Numbered from the stretch's first letter, positions 1-8,826 are shown. The stretch: DNA of 50,592 nucleotides from Acidobacteriota bacterium (GCA_022340545.1 JAJDNV010000014.1:1-50592); one strand, 5' to 3'. Notes: generated by a model not told the origin, from the letters alone. Program-made: numbers and translations.

Positions 1-2
1 TG

Positions 3-1301
3 CTGCAGGAGCTCATCCGGGACGCGCAGGACAGCAACAAAGACCTCCAGGCCGCCTACTTCCGGATCCTCGAGGCCCGGGCCATCCGCGGCATCACGGC
101 AGGCGACCGGTACCCGCAGGTCGACGTGACCGCGGAGGCCGGTACCACCGAGCCCAGCGAGAGCGCCACCGGGCTGACCGAGCGTGTCGACACCTTCTCC
201 CTTGGAGCCGGACTGGCGTGGGAGATCGACCTCTTCGGCCGGATCCGCCGGTCGGTGGAGGCCGCCACCGCCCAGTACGACGCCAGCGTCGAGGACTACC
301 GCGATGTACTGGTCACCCTTCTCGGCGAGGTGGCCCGCAACTACGTCGGCGTGCGCACGTTCCAGGCCCAGCTCTTCTATGCCCGCTCCAACATCGACGC
401 CCAGCAGGAGAGCCTCAAGATCACCCAGGCCCGCTTCGACGCGGGTCTGACATCGGCTCTCGACGTGGCCCAGGCAGAGTCGAACCTGGGGCGGTCCGAA
501 GCCCAGGTCCCACTCCTCGAGGCCCAGCTCGAGGCTGCCCTCAACCGGCTCGAGGTCCTGGTAGGACGGCCGCCGGGCGCGCTCCACGAGCGGCTCGCCG
601 ACGTCCAGCCCATCCCAGACCCCCCGGACGAGGTCGCCATCGGCCTGCCCGCCGAGCTCCTGCGGCAGCGGCCCGACATTCGCCGCGCCGAGCGCCAGCT
701 GGCGGCCCAGACGGCCCGCATCGGGGTGGCCACCGCCGACCTCTACCCACGACTTTCGCTGACGGGCTTCTTCGCCAGCGACGCGGGGGATCTGGCCGAT
801 CTCGCCACCGGCAAGAGCGTGACCTGGGGCATCGGGATCCCGCTCCGCTGGAGCGTCTTCTCGGGGGGCCGGGTGCAGGGCCAGATCCAGGCCGAGCGGG
901 CCCGGGCCGATCAAGCGTTCAAGATCTATGAGCAATCGGTGCTGCGAGCGCTCGAGGAGGTGCAGACCACGTTCGTGGCCTTCGCCCAGGAGCGCCGCCG
1001 GGCCGGGCAGCTCGCCGAGGCGACGGACGCCACCCAGCGTGCGGTGGACCTGGTGAGGACCCAATACGTCTCCGGCCTCACCAACTTCCAGAACGTCCTC
1101 GACACCCAGCGCACGCTGTTCGAGCTCCAGCAGCAGCTCGCGGACAGTGAGGGCCGGCGGGTGCAGAACCTGGTGACCCTCTACCGGGCCCTCGGCGGCG
1201 GCTGGGACGTCGAGGCCCCGGACGCGACGATGCCCGCGGGCCTCCGCCAGGACGCCGACGGGGAGCGGCTCTTCTCCATCCCGCCCAGCGGCGGAGGCTA
1301 G
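3..1301 (+). CDS. TolC/NodT-family outer membrane efflux factor, 5' partial
   Basis: Outer-membrane channel component of a tripartite (RND or MFP-type) efflux pump. The reading frame is open to the left window edge, so the true start, signal peptide and lipobox lie outside; a GTG at 126 is internal. The first visible residues already match the family (leucine/alanine-rich helix with N-x-DL and EARA, then a P-Q-V strand). Both halves of the internal duplication are present, including the GLTSALDVAQAE segment and its C-terminal counterpart GLTNFQNVLDTQ. The end, LYRALGGGW, is typical of NodT-type factors. The stop TAG lies 2 bases before the nadE ATG, so the genes are probably cotranscribed. 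The inner-membrane pump and adaptor would be expected upstream. Identity is firm; the substrate is unknown. Confidence 0.93.
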   Translation: MQELIRDAQDSNKDLQAAYFRILEARAIRGITAGDRYPQVDVTAEAGTTEPSESATGLTERVDTFSLGAGLAWEIDLFGRIRRSVEAATAQYDASVEDYRDVLVTLLGEVARNYVGVRTFQAQLFYARSNIDAQQESLKITQARFDAGLTSALDVAQAESNLGRSEAQVPLLEAQLEAALNRLEVLVGRPPGALHERLADVQPIPDPPDEVAIGLPAELLRQRPDIRRAERQLAAQTARIGVATADLYPRLSLTGFFASDAGDLADLATGKSVTWGIGIPLRWSVFSGGRVQGQIQAERARADQAFKIYEQSVLRALEEVQTTFVAFAQERRRAGQLAEATDATQRAVDLVRTQYVSGLTNFQNVLDTQRTLFELQQQLADSEGRRVQNLVTLYRALGGGWDVEAPDATMPAGLRQDADGERLFSIPPSGGG

Positions 1302-1303
1302 AC

Positions 1304-3265
1304 ATGGCCACTGCACCCCACGGTTTCCTGCGCGTGGCCGCGGCCTGCCCGCCCGTCCGGGTTGCCGACCCCGAGCGCAACGCCGACGCCACCCTGGACG
1401 TCGTGCTCCGGGCCCGCGAGCGCGGCGTCCAGGTCCTCGTCCTCCCCGAGCTCGGGCTCACCGGGTACACCTGCGGCGATCTCTTCTTCAGCTTGTCCAC
1501 GCTGGTTTCGGGTGCGGAGCGGGCCCTCGACCGCGTGCGCCGCGAGACCGGCCGGCTGCCGATCGTCCTCGTCGTCGGTCTCCCCGTCGAGCAGGAGGGG
1601 CGGCTCTTCAACGCCGCCGTCGTCCTTCAGGCCGGCCGCGTCCTCGGGGTCGTGCCCAAGACCTACCTGCCCGGCTACGCGGAGTACTACGAGGAGCGCT
1701 GGTTCTCCTCCTCGCGGGAGGGCAGGCAGAGCGAGACCGTCCTCGCCGGCGAAGCGGCGCCCTTCGGGACCGACCTCCTCTTCCAGGTCCCGGAGGAGCC
1801 GGGGGTGACCCTGGCCGTGGAGATCTGCGAGGACCTCTGGGCGCCAATTCCCCCGAGCTCCTACCACGCCGTCGCCGGGGCCACCGTGCTGCTCAACCCC
1901 TCCGCCTCGCCCGACCAGGTGGCCAAGGCCGAGTACCGGCGAGAGCTCGTTCGTCAGCAGTCGGGTCGAGCGCTCGCTGCCTACGTCTACGCCAATGCCG
2001 GCGTCCACGAGTCCACGACCGACCTCGTGTTCGGGGGCCACTTGATGGTGGCGGAGAATGGTGTCCTCCTGTCCGAGGGCGAACGTTTCCGACGCGATGG
2101 AGATTTCATCCTGGCCGACGTGGACACCGAGCGCTTGCGCGTGGAGCGGACCCGCCAGACCTCCTTCGCCGACGCCGTGCACGCCGCCGAGGCCGACTAT
2201 CGGGTCGTGTCCCTCGAGCCCATCCCCGCCCCGTCGCCCCACCGCCTCGCGCGGGCCATCGATCCTCACCCCTTCGTCCCGTCCGATCCCAAGACCCTTG
2301 ACGCCCGCTGCCGCGAGGTCTTCTCGATCCAGACCGCGGGGCTGGCGCGGCGCCTCGAGCACGTCGGGTCGAAGCGCGTCGTGCTCGGCGTCTCCGGGGG
2401 TCTCGACTCCACCCTGGCCCTCCTCGTCTGCGTCCGGACGTTCGACCTCCTCGGTCTCAACCGCAACGGCATCCTCGCCGTCACGATGCCCGCCTTCGGG
2501 ACGAGCGAGCACACGCGGCAGAACGCACACCGGCTTGCCGAAGCCGCGGGGGCGGAGCTTCGGGAGATCGACATTCGCGCCGCATGTGAGCAGCACATCC
2601 AGGACATCGGCCTCGATCCCGCGGATCGGGAGAGCGTCACCTTCCAGAACCTCCAGGCCCGGGAGCGCACCCAGGTCCTCATGGACCTGGCCAACAAGGA
2701 GAGAGGGATCGTCGTCGGCACCGGAGACCTCTCCGAGCTCGCCCTCGGCTTCGCAACCTTCGCCGGCGACCACATGGCGATGTACAACGTCAACGGCAGC
2801 GTCCCCAAGACGCTCGTGCGGCGGCTGGTCCGGTGGGTGGCGGATAACCACGCAAGTGACACCGAGCGAGCGGTCCTCACCGAGGTCCTCGAGACCCCGG
2901 TCTCGCCGGAGCTGGTACCCCCGGAGAAGGACGGCGCCATCGCCCAGCGGACGGAGGAGATCGTCGGCCCCTACGAGCTGGCCGACTTCTTCCTCTTCTG
3001 CCTGCTGCGCCTGGGGGCGGGACCGCGCAAGATGCTCTTCCTCGCCGCCCACGCCTTCGGCGACCGCTACGACGAGGCGGCGCTCCGGCGCTGGCTGAGA
3101 GTGTTCATCGAGCGCTTCTTCGACAACCAGTTCAAGCGATCGGTGATGCCGGACGGGCCCAAGGTCGGCTCGGTGAGCCTCTCGCCGCGGGGGGACTGGC
3201 GCATGCCGAGCGATGCCTCGAAGGAGGCCTGGCTCCGCGCGCTCGACCACGGGGGACGGACGTGA
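1304..3265 (+). CDS. nadE: Glutamine-dependent NAD+ synthetase
   Basis: Cytosolic last step of NAD synthesis: amidates nicotinic acid adenine dinucleotide using ATP and glutamine-derived ammonia. The 653 residues fit the long, glutamine-hydrolysing form. The N-terminal nitrilase-like glutaminase domain (about 1-290) shows the Glu-Lys-Cys triad at E49 (LPELGLTGY), K119 (VPKTYLPGY) and C175 (AVEICEDLW). The C-terminal synthetase domain carries the ATP pyrophosphatase loop SGGLDS at 364-369. Start is the ATG at 1304, directly after the efflux gene stop. The 3' end overlaps the next gene by four bases (GTGA), so translational coupling is likely. No feature is missing; confidence is high. Confidence 0.97.
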   Translation: MATAPHGFLRVAAACPPVRVADPERNADATLDVVLRARERGVQVLVLPELGLTGYTCGDLFFSLSTLVSGAERALDRVRRETGRLPIVLVVGLPVEQEGRLFNAAVVLQAGRVLGVVPKTYLPGYAEYYEERWFSSSREGRQSETVLAGEAAPFGTDLLFQVPEEPGVTLAVEICEDLWAPIPPSSYHAVAGATVLLNPSASPDQVAKAEYRRELVRQQSGRALAAYVYANAGVHESTTDLVFGGHLMVAENGVLLSEGERFRRDGDFILADVDTERLRVERTRQTSFADAVHAAEADYRVVSLEPIPAPSPHRLARAIDPHPFVPSDPKTLDARCREVFSIQTAGLARRLEHVGSKRVVLGVSGGLDSTLALLVCVRTFDLLGLNRNGILAVTMPAFGTSEHTRQNAHRLAEAAGAELREIDIRAACEQHIQDIGLDPADRESVTFQNLQARERTQVLMDLANKERGIVVGTGDLSELALGFATFAGDHMAMYNVNGSVPKTLVRRLVRWVADNHASDTERAVLTEVLETPVSPELVPPEKDGAIAQRTEEIVGPYELADFFLFCLLRLGAGPRKMLFLAAHAFGDRYDEAALRRWLRVFIERFFDNQFKRSVMPDGPKVGSVSLSPRGDWRMPSDASKEAWLRALDHGGRT

Positions 3266-3936
3266 TCAACGTCGTGATCGTCTCGGCCCGGGACATCCAG
3301 GATCAGCTCCGGGGGACGCTGCTCTTCCGGAGCAATGTCGCCCGGATCCGCGCCTCGAGCCTGGACGAGGTCCGGCGCGCGGCCCAGGCGGGCAAGGTGG
3401 ACGTCGTGCTCGTCGACGCCGCCCTCCCCGAGGCTCCCGCCCTTGCCGCCGCCCTGCGCCAGGAGCCGTTGACCCGAGGGCTCTCCATTGCCGGCCTCGG
3501 GCAGTCCGAGTTCGGGCTCGTCCTCCTCGAGCTTCTCGAGTCCGGGGTCAACGCCGTCCTCCCGCTGCCGCCGGGGGCCGACTGGGACGATCGCCTCATG
3601 CGGCTCTTCCACGTGCCGGCACGCAAGGTCGCTCGCTTCCCGGTGAGCTTCGCGGTCGGGGTGGACCGGGGTCCGGGCGAGCCCTTCGAGGGCCGGGCCC
3701 TCGACCTGAGCGTGCACGGTCTGCTCCTGCAGAGCAGCTTCCCCCTCGAGGTCGGGGAGGATCTCCGTCTGGCCTTCCACCTGCCGGGCGGGCCGGTCCG
3801 GGGCACCGGAACGGTGGTGCGCCTCGCCTCCCCGGAAGGTGTCGGGGTCGAGCTCACCTCCGTGGAGGGGGACGGCCGGGTCCAGATCAAGCGGTTCGTG
3901 GAGTCACCCCCCGGGGGCAAGAGACCCGGGCTATAA
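3262..3936 (+). CDS. Pseudo-receiver / PilZ domain protein
   Basis: A 224-residue protein with a GTG start overlapping the nadE stop. Residues about 1-115 look like a response-regulator receiver fold: a beta strand and an Asp at position 52 in VVLVDAALPEA. The usual N-terminal acidic pair and the conserved Thr/Lys positions are not apparent, so phosphorylation is doubtful. Residues about 118-215 form a PilZ domain with both c-di-GMP-binding motifs intact: RxxxR at 121-125 (RKVAR) and DxSxxG at 148-153 (DLSVHG). It is therefore predicted to bind c-di-GMP and pass the signal to a partner, possibly the type IV pilus (pilT lies 3 kb away) or exopolysaccharide machinery. Partner and output are unknown. 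Confidence 0.85.
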   Translation: MINVVIVSARDIQDQLRGTLLFRSNVARIRASSLDEVRRAAQAGKVDVVLVDAALPEAPALAAALRQEPLTRGLSIAGLGQSEFGLVLLELLESGVNAVLPLPPGADWDDRLMRLFHVPARKVARFPVSFAVGVDRGPGEPFEGRALDLSVHGLLLQSSFPLEVGEDLRLAFHLPGGPVRGTGTVVRLASPEGVGVELTSVEGDGRVQIKRFVESPPGGKRPGL

Positions 3937-3937
3937 T
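3932..3937 (+). promoter_or_regulatory. Candidate -10 box (TATAAT) for glgP
   Basis: A perfect TATAAT sits across the stop codon of the PilZ gene, 46 bases upstream of the chosen glgP start, in otherwise very GC-rich DNA. No good -35 box is seen at the right distance. It may give glgP its own promoter inside the run of co-directional genes. Confidence 0.45.
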
Positions 3938-3983
3938 CCCGCCAGGCCACCATCCCCGCCCGAGGAACCACCAGAAAACACAG

Positions 3984-6125
3984 ATGAAGACGCCAGATCA
4001 GATGATCGACATCCGCACGCTGCCCACCGCGGACATCGAGCTGCCGCCGTCGCTCGAGCGCCTCCGCGACCTCGCCTACGACTACTGGTGGAGCTGGTCG
4101 CCGGTCGCCGGGCGGCTCTTCGCCCGGATCGATCCCGCGGCCTGGCGGCGCTACCGCAACCCGGTTCAGCTCCTCATCAACGTGGAGCCGCAGCAGTGGA
4201 TGCGGCTGCTCGCGGACCCGGAGTTCGAGCGCCTCTACCGTGAGACGATCGACTCCCTCGACGAGTACCGGGCGCAGCCGTCGTGGTTCGAGGCGAACGC
4301 CCCGAGCATCCGGGGGCCCGTGGCCTACTTCTCCATGGAGTTCGGGATCCACGAGTCGCTCGGCATCTACTCCGGCGGGCTCGGGGTCCTGGCCGGCGAC
4401 CACTGCAAGGCGGCGAGCGATCTCGGTGTGCCCCTCATCGGGGTCGGGCTGCTCTACCGCTCGGGCTACTTCCGCCAGACGGTAGACGCCGACGGCTACC
4501 AACAACATATCTACCCCGACAACGACTTCTCCCGCCTCCCCGTCCGGCCTGTCCAGGCCCCGGCGGGAGGGATGCTGACCGTCCCCGTCCACCTGCCCGG
4601 TCGGGTGGTGCACGCGGGGGTGTGGAAGGTGCAGGTGGGCCGGGTCCCGGTCCTCATGCTCGACACCGACATCTCGCTCAACGACCCCGCCGACCGGCCC
4701 ATCAGCGGCATCCTCTACGTGCGCGGGCGCGAGATGCGTCTCTGCCAGGAGACCGTCCTGGGCGTCGGGGGCGTGCGGGCGCTGCGGGCGCTGGGGATCA
4801 AGCCCGAGGTCTGGCACATGAACGAAGGCCACGTGGCCTTCCTGGGCCTGGAGCGCGCGCGCGAGCGGGTGATCAACGGCGACAGCCTGGCCCCCGCCCT
4901 CGAGTTCGTGAAGTGTTCCACCGTCTTCACGACCCATACACCGGTGCCGGCCGGCAACGAGACCTTCGATCGTGATCTCGCGCGCAAGTACCTCTCGCCC
5001 TGGGTGCGCGACGTGGTCTGCGAGCCGGACGAGGCGCTGGCCCTGGGGGCCGACAACGGGAGCTTCAACATGACCGCCCTCGCCATCCGGCTCGCCGCGC
5101 GCTCGAACGGCGTGAGCAAGCTGCACGGTGAGGTCTCATCGAACATGTGGCGGCACCTCTTCAAGGGCGAGTCGGGCAATCCGGTCGGCCACGTGACGAA
5201 CGGCGTCCACACCCAGAGCTGGGTGGGGCCGGAGATGCGCGGCTTCTACGCCCAGCACCTGGGGACGAGCTGGGAGCAGCATCTCCTGGAGCCGGAGTAC
5301 TGGAAGAAGGTGGCCGACGCGCCCGACGACGCCCTCTGGGCCGCCCACCGCGCCCAGAAGGAGCGGCTCATCCGCTTCGTACGCGAGCGCGCCCGCATCC
5401 AGGCCGCCCGCCACGGCCACAGCCCGGACGAGCTGCGAAGGTTGGAGGGGCTGCTCGACCCCCACGCCCTCACCATCGGTTTCGCCCGGCGTTTTGCCAC
5501 GTACAAGCGGGCCTTCCTTGTCATGACCGACCTCGACCGGCTGCGGGCGATGCTCTCCGACCCCGCGCGTCCGGTGCAGTTCCTCTTTGCCGGCAAGGCG
5601 CACCCCGCCGACCGCGAGGGGCAAGACGTCGTCCGGCGGATCGTCTCCCTCACCCAGGGCGAGTTCCGCGGGCGGCTGGTCTTCCTCGAGGACTACGACA
5701 TCGCCGTCGGCCGGGCCCTGGTGCAGGGCTGCGACGTCTGGCTGAACAACCCCCGAAAGCCGCAGGAGGCGAGCGGAACGTCCGGCCAGAAGGTCCCCAT
5801 CAACGGCGGCATCAATGTCAGCGTCCTCGACGGGTGGTGGGCGGAGGGCTACCGGGGCGACAACGGCTGGGCGATCGGCGACGGTGGCGTCGACCCCGAC
5901 ACCGCCGCCCAGGACCACAAGGACGCGGAGGCCCTCTACCGGGTTCTGGCCGACGAGGTCATCCCACGCTTCTTTGACCGCGACGAGAACGGGCTTCCGC
6001 CGGAGTGGATCCGTACCATGAAGGCCTCGATCGAGTCGACGGTGGCGTCATTCAGCGCCCACCGCATGGTGCGCGACTACGTCCTCGGCTGCTACGTGCC
6101 GGTGTCGGAGGCGCGGGAGCGTTAG
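3984..6125 (+). CDS. glgP: Alpha-glucan (glycogen/maltodextrin) phosphorylase
   Basis: Phosphorolyses alpha-1,4-glucans to glucose 1-phosphate in the cytosol, mobilising stored glycogen. From the ATG at 3984 the protein has 713 residues, the size of the compact bacterial/archaeal subfamily with an N-terminal DUF3417 segment (about residues 20-130, LRDLAYDYWWSW). The pyridoxal-phosphate lysine is K603 in EASGTSGQKVPINGG, and ARRFATYKRA and HMNEGH-type family segments are visible. The frame stays open upstream to 3213, but that part is antisense-like, low-complexity Arg/Pro sequence overlapping nadE and PilZ. GAGGAA at about 3962 and the TATAAT at 3932 support 3984; an ATG at 4002 is an alternative. 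Hairpins follow the stop. Confidence 0.95.
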   Translation: MKTPDQMIDIRTLPTADIELPPSLERLRDLAYDYWWSWSPVAGRLFARIDPAAWRRYRNPVQLLINVEPQQWMRLLADPEFERLYRETIDSLDEYRAQPSWFEANAPSIRGPVAYFSMEFGIHESLGIYSGGLGVLAGDHCKAASDLGVPLIGVGLLYRSGYFRQTVDADGYQQHIYPDNDFSRLPVRPVQAPAGGMLTVPVHLPGRVVHAGVWKVQVGRVPVLMLDTDISLNDPADRPISGILYVRGREMRLCQETVLGVGGVRALRALGIKPEVWHMNEGHVAFLGLERARERVINGDSLAPALEFVKCSTVFTTHTPVPAGNETFDRDLARKYLSPWVRDVVCEPDEALALGADNGSFNMTALAIRLAARSNGVSKLHGEVSSNMWRHLFKGESGNPVGHVTNGVHTQSWVGPEMRGFYAQHLGTSWEQHLLEPEYWKKVADAPDDALWAAHRAQKERLIRFVRERARIQAARHGHSPDELRRLEGLLDPHALTIGFARRFATYKRAFLVMTDLDRLRAMLSDPARPVQFLFAGKAHPADREGQDVVRRIVSLTQGEFRGRLVFLEDYDIAVGRALVQGCDVWLNNPRKPQEASGTSGQKVPINGGINVSVLDGWWAEGYRGDNGWAIGDGGVDPDTAAQDHKDAEALYRVLADEVIPRFFDRDENGLPPEWIRTMKASIESTVASFSAHRMVRDYVLGCYVPVSEARER

Positions 6126-6143
6126 GCCATCAGGCTTGACGTC

Positions 6144-6176
6144 ACCCGCACGTCCCGTCCCTGGGGACATGCGGGT
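6144..6176 (+). terminator. Inverted repeat downstream of glgP
   Basis: Left arm 6144-6156 (ACCCGCACGTCCC) pairs with 6164-6176 (GGGACATGCGGGT) with one C/A mismatch and a 7-base loop. It starts 18 bases after the glgP stop. There is no T-tract, so it may act as a weak or factor-assisted terminator or as an mRNA 3' stabiliser. Confidence 0.5.
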
Positions 6177-6199
6177 GTACGGAGCCTATCTCAGGCCTT

Positions 6200-6223
6200 T
6201 CCCTCCCCCTACGTGGGGAGGGA
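6200..6223. terminator. Perfect 9-bp GC hairpin between convergent genes
   Basis: TCCCTCCCC (6200-6208) pairs perfectly with GGGGAGGGA (6215-6223) across the 6-base loop ctacgt. It lies in the convergent gap between glgP and the zinc-ribbon gene and could serve either strand. It could also be a dispersed palindromic repeat; other copies would have to be sought genome-wide. Confidence 0.5.
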
Positions 6224-6293
6224 TAGGGTGGGGGGTCATTGAATGATCGGGGAGCAGTGTCGACGAATGGTGAGAGGACGGCGCGCGGTGAGC

Positions 6294-6329
6294 GCGGCCT
6301 GAATGAACTCCGTCCGGCGTTCAGGCCGC
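6294..6329 (-). terminator. Inverted repeat at the 3' end of the zinc-ribbon gene
   Basis: GCGGCCTGAA (6294-6303) and TTCAGGCCGC (6320-6329) form a perfect 10-bp stem with a 16-base loop. It touches the stop codon (6329-6331) of the minus-strand gene, a terminator-like position for the pilT/zinc-ribbon transcript. Confidence 0.5.
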
Positions 6330-6970
6330 TACTCGGTCTCTATTCGCCGGCGCGCGTCCAGGTAGGGCTGGAAGAGCCGCTTCCTCTCGGCCAGCGTCGA
6401 GCGGATCACGCTCTCGCAGACCTCGGCGTCGCGGGGGTTGACGACGAGGTCGGCCTGGGCCGCCCAGGCCTGCGTCCCGTCGCCGGTGGCGAACTCGTCG
6501 CTCACCAGCACGACGAAGACCCTCCGCCGCGGGTCCGGGGTCAGCCTCAGCATGCGCTGGGCCAGCGTCATGGGGCCCCCGGGCTTGGCGCTGTTGCTCG
6601 AGGTGACCGCCAGGGCATAGGCCCCCTGTTCCAGGAGGCGAGCCCCCTCTTCCACGGCCTCCACCACGTCCACGTTGTAGTCGAGTCGGCCGAGGACGCC
6701 GGTCAGCGTCTTGGCCAGGCCGGCGTCCGCGAGCGCGACGAGCGCGTCCTCGGCATTCTCGGAGCCGGTGTGCTCCCGTCGGGGGGGGCTCGGCGGGGTG
6801 ATGGGCACCGCCGGCTTGGGCTCCTCGGGTGGCGCCGGCGGGGCCTCTCCCCTGCCGGGCAGGTCCACCACGTGCTGGCACTTCGGGCAGCGGACCTTGA
6901 AGGGCCGGTCGGGGACCTTCTCGTCGGGGAGCTGGAACCGCGTCGAGCACTCGGGGCACTGTGCCTGCAA
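6329..6970 (-). CDS. MJ0042-type zinc-ribbon protein coupled to pilT
   Basis: A 213-residue protein starting at a TTG three bases after the pilT stop, with GGAG-like bases at normal distance. The N-terminal 35 residues are an MJ0042-type zinc finger: C5-P-E-C8 and C28-P-K-C31, with FQLP and KVRCPKC between. A proline-rich linker (about 40-65) follows, then about 140 residues with a receiver-like alternation (VDVVEAVEEGARLLEQGAYALAVTS; VFVVLVSDEF) lacking a clear phosphorylation site. Such finger-plus-domain proteins are common in Myxococcota-like genomes. The tight link to pilT suggests a role in motility control or pilus assembly, but that is inference. Confidence 0.82.
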   Translation of the reverse strand: MQAQCPECSTRFQLPDEKVPDRPFKVRCPKCQHVVDLPGRGEAPPAPPEEPKPAVPITPPSPPRREHTGSENAEDALVALADAGLAKTLTGVLGRLDYNVDVVEAVEEGARLLEQGAYALAVTSSNSAKPGGPMTLAQRMLRLTPDPRRRVFVVLVSDEFATGDGTQAWAAQADLVVNPRDAEVCESVIRSTLAERKRLFQPYLDARRRIETE

Positions 6971-6973
6971 GGC

Positions 6974-8203
6974 CTACCTCTCCAGGAGATCGTCCATCTC
7001 GGACGCCGATGACGCCGTCGGACGCGCCGGTCGACGGGACCGTCCTGCGCGGTGCGCTGCGAACGAGCCCTCGGAGGGGGCCAGCGGGATCGCCGGCGCG
7101 CCGTCGCCCGCACCCTGGGTGGAGAGCTTCAGCTCGAGGTTCGTCCGGTTGGTGGCGTAGGACAGGGCCACCTCGCGGTCGACCGTCCCGTCGTGAATGA
7201 GCTTCTCCAGCTCCCCGTCGAAGGTCTGCATCCCCTCGAGGCCCCCCGCCTCCATCGCGTCCTGGAGGCTCTTGCCCTCGCGCTCGCCCTCCTGCACGTA
7301 CTCCTTGGTGCGGGAGTTGGCGCGCAGGATCTCGCAGACCGCCACCCGGCCGCCCGCCTTCTTCGGCACGAGCCGCTGGCTCACGATCCACTTGAAGGAC
7401 TGCGCGAAGCGCGTCCGGATCGACCGCTCCTCGCTCTTAGGGAAGACGCCCACGATGCGGTCGATGCTCTTGGCCGCGTCGATGGTGTGAAGCGTGGAGA
7501 GCACGAGGTGGCCGGTCTCCGACGCCTCGAGGGCGATCGAGATCGTCTCGACGTCGCGCATCTCTCCTACCAGGATGACCTTCGGGGCCTGGCGCAGGGC
7601 CGCCCGCAGGGCCAGCGCGAAGCTCTGGGTGTCGCCGCCCACCTCCCGCTGGTTGATGGTGGCCTTGTCCGCGGGGTGGAGGTACTCGATGGGGTCCTCG
7701 ATGGTGATGATGTGGATTGGCTTCTCCTGGTTCATCTTCTTGAGGATCGCGGCCAGCGTCGTTGACTTGCCCGATCCCGTCGGCCCGGTCACGAGGACGA
7801 TGCCGTTCCGCTCGTCGGCAATCTGGTTGAGCTGCGGGGGGAGGTTGAGATCCTCCACCGTGGGGATCGTGCCCGGGATGACCCTGAGCACGATCGAGTA
7901 GCTTCCCCGCTGGGAGAAGACGTTCACCCGGAAGCGTGTGCGCTTGGCCAGGCTGTAGGACAGGTCGGCCGATCCGGTGCGCAGGAGCTTGTCCGCCACG
8001 TCGCGCTTGCCCTGAAGCAGCCGCATGGCGATCAGCTCGGTGTGGTAGGGCAGCAGCCTCTGGATCCCCGCGAACTGAACGGGGTGCAGCTGGCCGTCGA
8101 TCTCCACCTGCGGGGGCCGACCCACCGAGAGGTTCAGGTCGGAGATGTTCGGGGCCACGTCGAGCATCGTGTTCAGCAGGGGGTCGATGTCGAAATACGC
8201 CAT
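6974..8203 (-). CDS. pilT: Type IV pilus retraction ATPase (PilT/PilU family)
   Basis: Cytoplasmic hexameric ATPase that depolymerises pilin to retract type IV pili (twitching). It has 409 residues from the ATG at 8203, chosen because GGAGG (8213-8217) precedes it at good spacing and MAYFDIDPLLN is a plausible N-terminus; the frame runs open to 8332 but that stretch is low-complexity. Walker A is GPTGSGKST (140-148), the Asp box is IITIEDPIEY (about 165-174), Walker B runs to GEMRD (213-217) and the His box is STLHT (236-240). Residues 360-409 are a Ser/Ala/Arg-rich tail. PilT versus PilU cannot be separated by eye. No pilin or pilus assembly genes are in the window. Confidence 0.94.
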   Translation of the reverse strand: MAYFDIDPLLNTMLDVAPNISDLNLSVGRPPQVEIDGQLHPVQFAGIQRLLPYHTELIAMRLLQGKRDVADKLLRTGSADLSYSLAKRTRFRVNVFSQRGSYSIVLRVIPGTIPTVEDLNLPPQLNQIADERNGIVLVTGPTGSGKSTTLAAILKKMNQEKPIHIITIEDPIEYLHPADKATINQREVGGDTQSFALALRAALRQAPKVILVGEMRDVETISIALEASETGHLVLSTLHTIDAAKSIDRIVGVFPKSEERSIRTRFAQSFKWIVSQRLVPKKAGGRVAVCEILRANSRTKEYVQEGEREGKSLQDAMEAGGLEGMQTFDGELEKLIHDGTVDREVALSYATNRTNLELKLSTQGAGDGAPAIPLAPSEGSFAAHRAGRSRRPARPTASSASEMDDLLER

Positions 8204-8370
8204 ACAGTCGCGCCTCCGGGCCGACGATGATAGCACGCAGGACGGGGCCGTTCGCGGGTGCGGGCGGTCAGCGTGAGCCCTATCACCACACACCGGGCCT
8301 GGCCCCGGCGGCGGGCGTTGGGCTATCGTCAAGGCCCGGTGGCCCGGCCGGCGGGCCGAAAGGAGAGACG

Positions 8371-8826
8371 ATGACGAGCGAAGGGCAGGGGGCCTCGCGG
8401 CGGGGTGTGTGGCGCCTGGCCTCGGCCGTCCCCCTGCCGCTCCTGATCCTGCTCTACGCGGTGTGGACGGATCTCGTGACGCTGGACGGGACGGGCTTCC
8501 ACGTCACGGGGACGCCAGGCGACGCGATCGAGTGGGGAACGATGTCGCTGGGGACGGCACTCCTCGTGGCTGCCTTCTGGGCCGCCTTTCGTCCCCTTCG
8601 GATCCTGGCCGCCGCCCTCTACTCGCTCATGCTCGCCTTCGGCTTCGGGGCGGCCGGCGTTGTCGCCATCGTCCACGCCTTCGGCGGGCCCCGGGGCGAC
8701 CTCGTGGCCCCCACCTGGGCCCTGGTCGCCCTCGGGGTCACATCGGCGCTGTGTGCCCTCGCCCTGCTGGCGCTGGCTGCGCTCCTCGTCGACGATGTGC
8801 GGGCGGCGGACGCGGGAGAGCCTTGA
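8371..8826 (+). CDS. Small four-helix membrane protein, unknown
   Basis: A 151-residue inner-membrane protein. The ATG at 8371 follows AGGAGAG (8361-8367) perfectly; the open frame upstream to 7936 is antisense to pilT. Four hydrophobic segments are seen, near residues 15-32, 50-70, 75-100 and 110-140, linked by short polar loops, with a small acidic C-terminus (VDDVRAADAGEP). I do not recognise the family and no catalytic motif is visible. It is divergent from pilT and precedes the zinc-finger gene by 45 bases. Confidence 0.75.
   Translation: MTSEGQGASRRGVWRLASAVPLPLLILLYAVWTDLVTLDGTGFHVTGTPGDAIEWGTMSLGTALLVAAFWAAFRPLRILAAALYSLMLAFGFGAAGVVAIVHAFGGPRGDLVAPTWALVALGVTSALCALALLALAALLVDDVRAADAGEP

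Noticed and set aside
1298-3250. 650-residue minus-strand open frame opposite nadE
   Set aside because: Exact antisense shadow of nadE, no recognisable domain.
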